From the NCBI GenBank assembly GCA_030830595.1, contig JAURMS010000361.1, positions 1 through 9,998 on the forward strand: a stretch of 9,998 bases of DNA, read 5' to 3'. This document shows, piece by piece, positions 8,541-9,998 of the stretch. The notes beneath the pieces are model-generated. The model was not told the DNA's origin, did not search any database, and saw only the letters and a program-made list of their open reading frames with translations. The stretch is from Gammaproteobacteria bacterium. GTDB lineage: Bacteria > Pseudomonadota > Gammaproteobacteria > Steroidobacterales > Steroidobacteraceae. Within the stretch, counting starts at the first letter, position 1, and every line of letters begins with the position of its first letter. Position numbers and translations under genes: made by a program.

Positions 8541-9440
8541 TTGGCGTCCAGACAGGACCACGACTACAGGCCGCTTCTCGTCTCTGGCCCGTCGCTGGCA
8601 GCGCGCCTGTTCATGCTGGTCATCGTCTCGGGCATCCTGATGATTGCCGATCATCGGGCGGGCTATCTCGACGCGCTCCGCAGCACGCTGATGGCAGGCC
8701 TCTATCCCCTGCAACGCTCGGTGGATGCGCCATTCTCCGCCGCCCGCTGGCTGAGCGAGGGGCTGGCCACCCACTCGATGCTGCGTCGGGAAAATGGCCG
8801 ACTGGCCGAAGAAAACCGCGAATTACGGCTGAGACAGATGCGCCTGGATGCGCTGGAGCGCGAAAACGCCCGACTGCGCGAGGCCAGCCAGACCACCGCA
8901 AGGGTGATCGACCGCTACCTGGTGGCAGAACTGGTCAGGGTCGAGATGGACCGCCTGCGTCATCGAGTGCTGGTGAATCGAGGCAGCACGGATGGCGTCT
9001 ATGTGGGCCAGCCAGCGCTCGACGCGCAGGGCGTGTTCGGACAGGTCACCCGGGTGGGCCCCGTCTCGGCGGAGGTGATCATGATTTCAGATCCCGCGCA
9101 TGCCCTGCCCGTCGCCATCAATCGCACCGGCATGCGGACCATCGCCTACGGCCGAGGCACGCTGGAGCGGATCGAGCTGCCGTTCCTGCCCGGTAACGCG
9201 GACATCGAGCCGGGAGACCTGGTGGTGACCTCCGGGCTTGGTGGCGTGTTTCCGCCCGGCTACCCCGTCGGCGAGGTCGAAGAATTGCTGAAGGAGCCTG
9301 GAGAACAGGGCCTGCGCGTGACCGTCCGTCCGCTGGCCCGGCTCTCCAGCGACCCCGAGGTCCTGCTCGCCTGGTACGACAACCAGCTGGTAGAGCCCGT
9401 GGCCCCGATGTCGCCGAACGACGGCGCCGAGGTGCCCTGA
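8541..9440 (+). CDS. mreC: Rod shape-determining protein MreC
   Basis: Single-pass inner-membrane protein whose periplasmic part forms dimers or tubes and activates PBP2-RodA in the elongasome. From TTG at 8541 the protein is 299 aa. A short, net basic cytoplasmic tail leads to one membrane helix (about residues 20-36, RLFMLVIVSGILMIAD). A charged heptad-like coiled coil follows at about 78-116 (SMLRRENGRLAEENRELRL onward). The C-terminal beta domain spans about 125-280, with VNRGSTDGVYVGQP (145-158), SDPAHALPV (183-191), LPGNADIEPGDLVVTSGLG (216-234) and the FPPGYPVG loop (237-244). All are in the family order, so the gene is intact. An internal ATG at 8613 would remove the cytoplasmic tail and the start of the membrane helix and is unlikely. 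mreB ends 40 nt upstream and mreD begins 1 nt after the stop. Confidence 0.95.
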   Translation: MASRQDHDYRPLLVSGPSLAARLFMLVIVSGILMIADHRAGYLDALRSTLMAGLYPLQRSVDAPFSAARWLSEGLATHSMLRRENGRLAEENRELRLRQMRLDALERENARLREASQTTARVIDRYLVAELVRVEMDRLRHRVLVNRGSTDGVYVGQPALDAQGVFGQVTRVGPVSAEVIMISDPAHALPVAINRTGMRTIAYGRGTLERIELPFLPGNADIEPGDLVVTSGLGGVFPPGYPVGEVEELLKEPGEQGLRVTVRPLARLSSDPEVLLAWYDNQLVEPVAPMSPNDGAEVP

Positions 9441-9441
9441 C

Positions 9442-9921
9442 GTGGCCCGCGGCACCGCCTGGCGGACGGCTCGCATGATGCTGCTGGGGGTGACCTCGAC
9501 GGCCGCCTGCGTGGTCCCCCTGCCGAACTGGCTGGATCCGGCCAGGCCCGCCTTCCTCTCGATCACCTTGCTCTGGCTGGTCTTTGCCGGGCCGAAGCCC
9601 GCGGGCCTGCTGGCCGCCTGGCTGGCTGGACTGCTGCTCGATCTGTTGCAGGGAGGGATGCTGGGCCAGAACGCGCTCGCCATGGTGGTAACCGTAGCCA
9701 TTGCGCTGAAGTTCCGCCTGCAGGTCAAGACCTTTGAGAAGCCTAATCAGACGTTGGTGGTGGCCGGCCTGCTGTTCATCTATGAGTTCCTCATGTTCTG
9801 TACCGACTCCCTCGCTGGCCTGCGCGGCCGCGGCGGATGGCAATGGCTCTACCCGGTCACCAGCGCGCTGCTCTGGCCGTGGCTCGATGAACTCCACAAG
9901 CGCGTCCTGGGTAGGCACTGA
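9442..9921 (+). CDS. mreD: Rod shape-determining protein MreD
   Basis: Polytopic inner-membrane protein of the elongasome that works with MreC to control PBP2-RodA activity. The protein is 159 aa, a normal length. By eye there are five or six hydrophobic segments (about 12-28, 37-50, 53-69, 76-90, 105-121, 134-148). The conserved stretch GLLLDLLQGGMLGQNALA (63-80) and the early PARPAFLSI (33-41) identify it among short membrane proteins, and position after mreC confirms it. The start is GTG at 9442, one base after the mreC stop, with a strong GAGGTG ribosome site inside the end of mreC (9429-9434) and a 7-nt spacer. It ends in a basic LHKRVLGRH tail. The next gene, mrdA, starts 6 nt after the stop. 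Confidence 0.93.
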   Translation: MARGTAWRTARMMLLGVTSTAACVVPLPNWLDPARPAFLSITLLWLVFAGPKPAGLLAAWLAGLLLDLLQGGMLGQNALAMVVTVAIALKFRLQVKTFEKPNQTLVVAGLLFIYEFLMFCTDSLAGLRGRGGWQWLYPVTSALLWPWLDELHKRVLGRH

Positions 9922-9927
9922 GGCGCA

Positions 9928-9998
9928 ATGCGGCGCAAACAGCTCAAGGACCTAGGTGAGGAGGAGCGGGTATTCATGTTCAGGGCCTGGCTGGCGGC
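9928..9998 (+). CDS. mrdA: N-terminus of penicillin-binding protein 2 (partial, runs off the right edge)
   Basis: Only 23 codons are visible: MRRKQLKDLGEEERVFMFRA and three more residues, beginning to turn hydrophobic at the cut. A basic start, a Lys-Asp pair, a charged Glu-rich stretch, then Phe and Arg before a membrane helix is the usual N-terminus of PBP2, the elongasome transpeptidase. mrdA normally follows mreD in proteobacteria. The start is ATG at 9928 with GAGG (9920-9923) overlapping the mreD stop and a 4-nt spacer. The assignment rests on position and a short match, because no catalytic motif is inside the window. Confidence 0.8.
   Translation, partial: MRRKQLKDLGEEERVFMFRAWLA

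Overview
This window looks like an ordinary stretch of core chromosome from a high-GC gammaproteobacterium. The evidence is the gene content, the close E. coli-like similarity of MetF, MetH, Hsp33 and MreB (by recall, no search run), and GatCAB lying divergent to mreBCD, an order I know from Pseudomonas and relatives. I cannot name the genus; a Chromatiales-like or related lineage is only a guess. No mobile element, CRISPR array, RNA gene, prophage or foreign-looking insert is visible, and I found no undescribed multi-gene system.

Left and middle (about 1-7311), all on the minus strand and transcribed right to left: gatC, gatA, gatB, hslO, metF, metH. Spacing is very tight: gatC/gatA overlap by 4 nt, gatA-gatB gap 12 nt, gatB-hslO gap 2 nt, hslO-metF gap 14 nt, metF/metH overlap by 4 nt. 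This is most simply one six-gene operon. It makes the GatCAB amidotransferase that completes Gln-tRNA and/or Asn-tRNA charging, the redox-switched chaperone Hsp33, and the last two steps of the folate/B12 methionine branch (methylene-THF to methyl-THF by MetF, then methyl transfer to homocysteine by MetH). MetH runs off the left edge inside its B12-binding domain.

Intergenic region 7312-7459 (148 nt): the only real regulatory space in the window. It holds two predicted overlapping divergent promoters, one for each operon, crossed by a perfect 8-bp inverted repeat with 13 nt between the arms.

Right (7460-9998), plus strand: mreB, mreC, mreD and the first codons of mrdA (PBP2), the cell-shape and elongasome operon. 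MreB filaments, MreC/MreD and PBP2 act together in lateral wall synthesis.

The most striking property of the window is start-codon use: eight of ten genes appear to begin with GTG or TTG, and only metF and mrdA with ATG. Every base belongs to a gene or a short junction except 7312-7459; there is no other gap above 40 nt.
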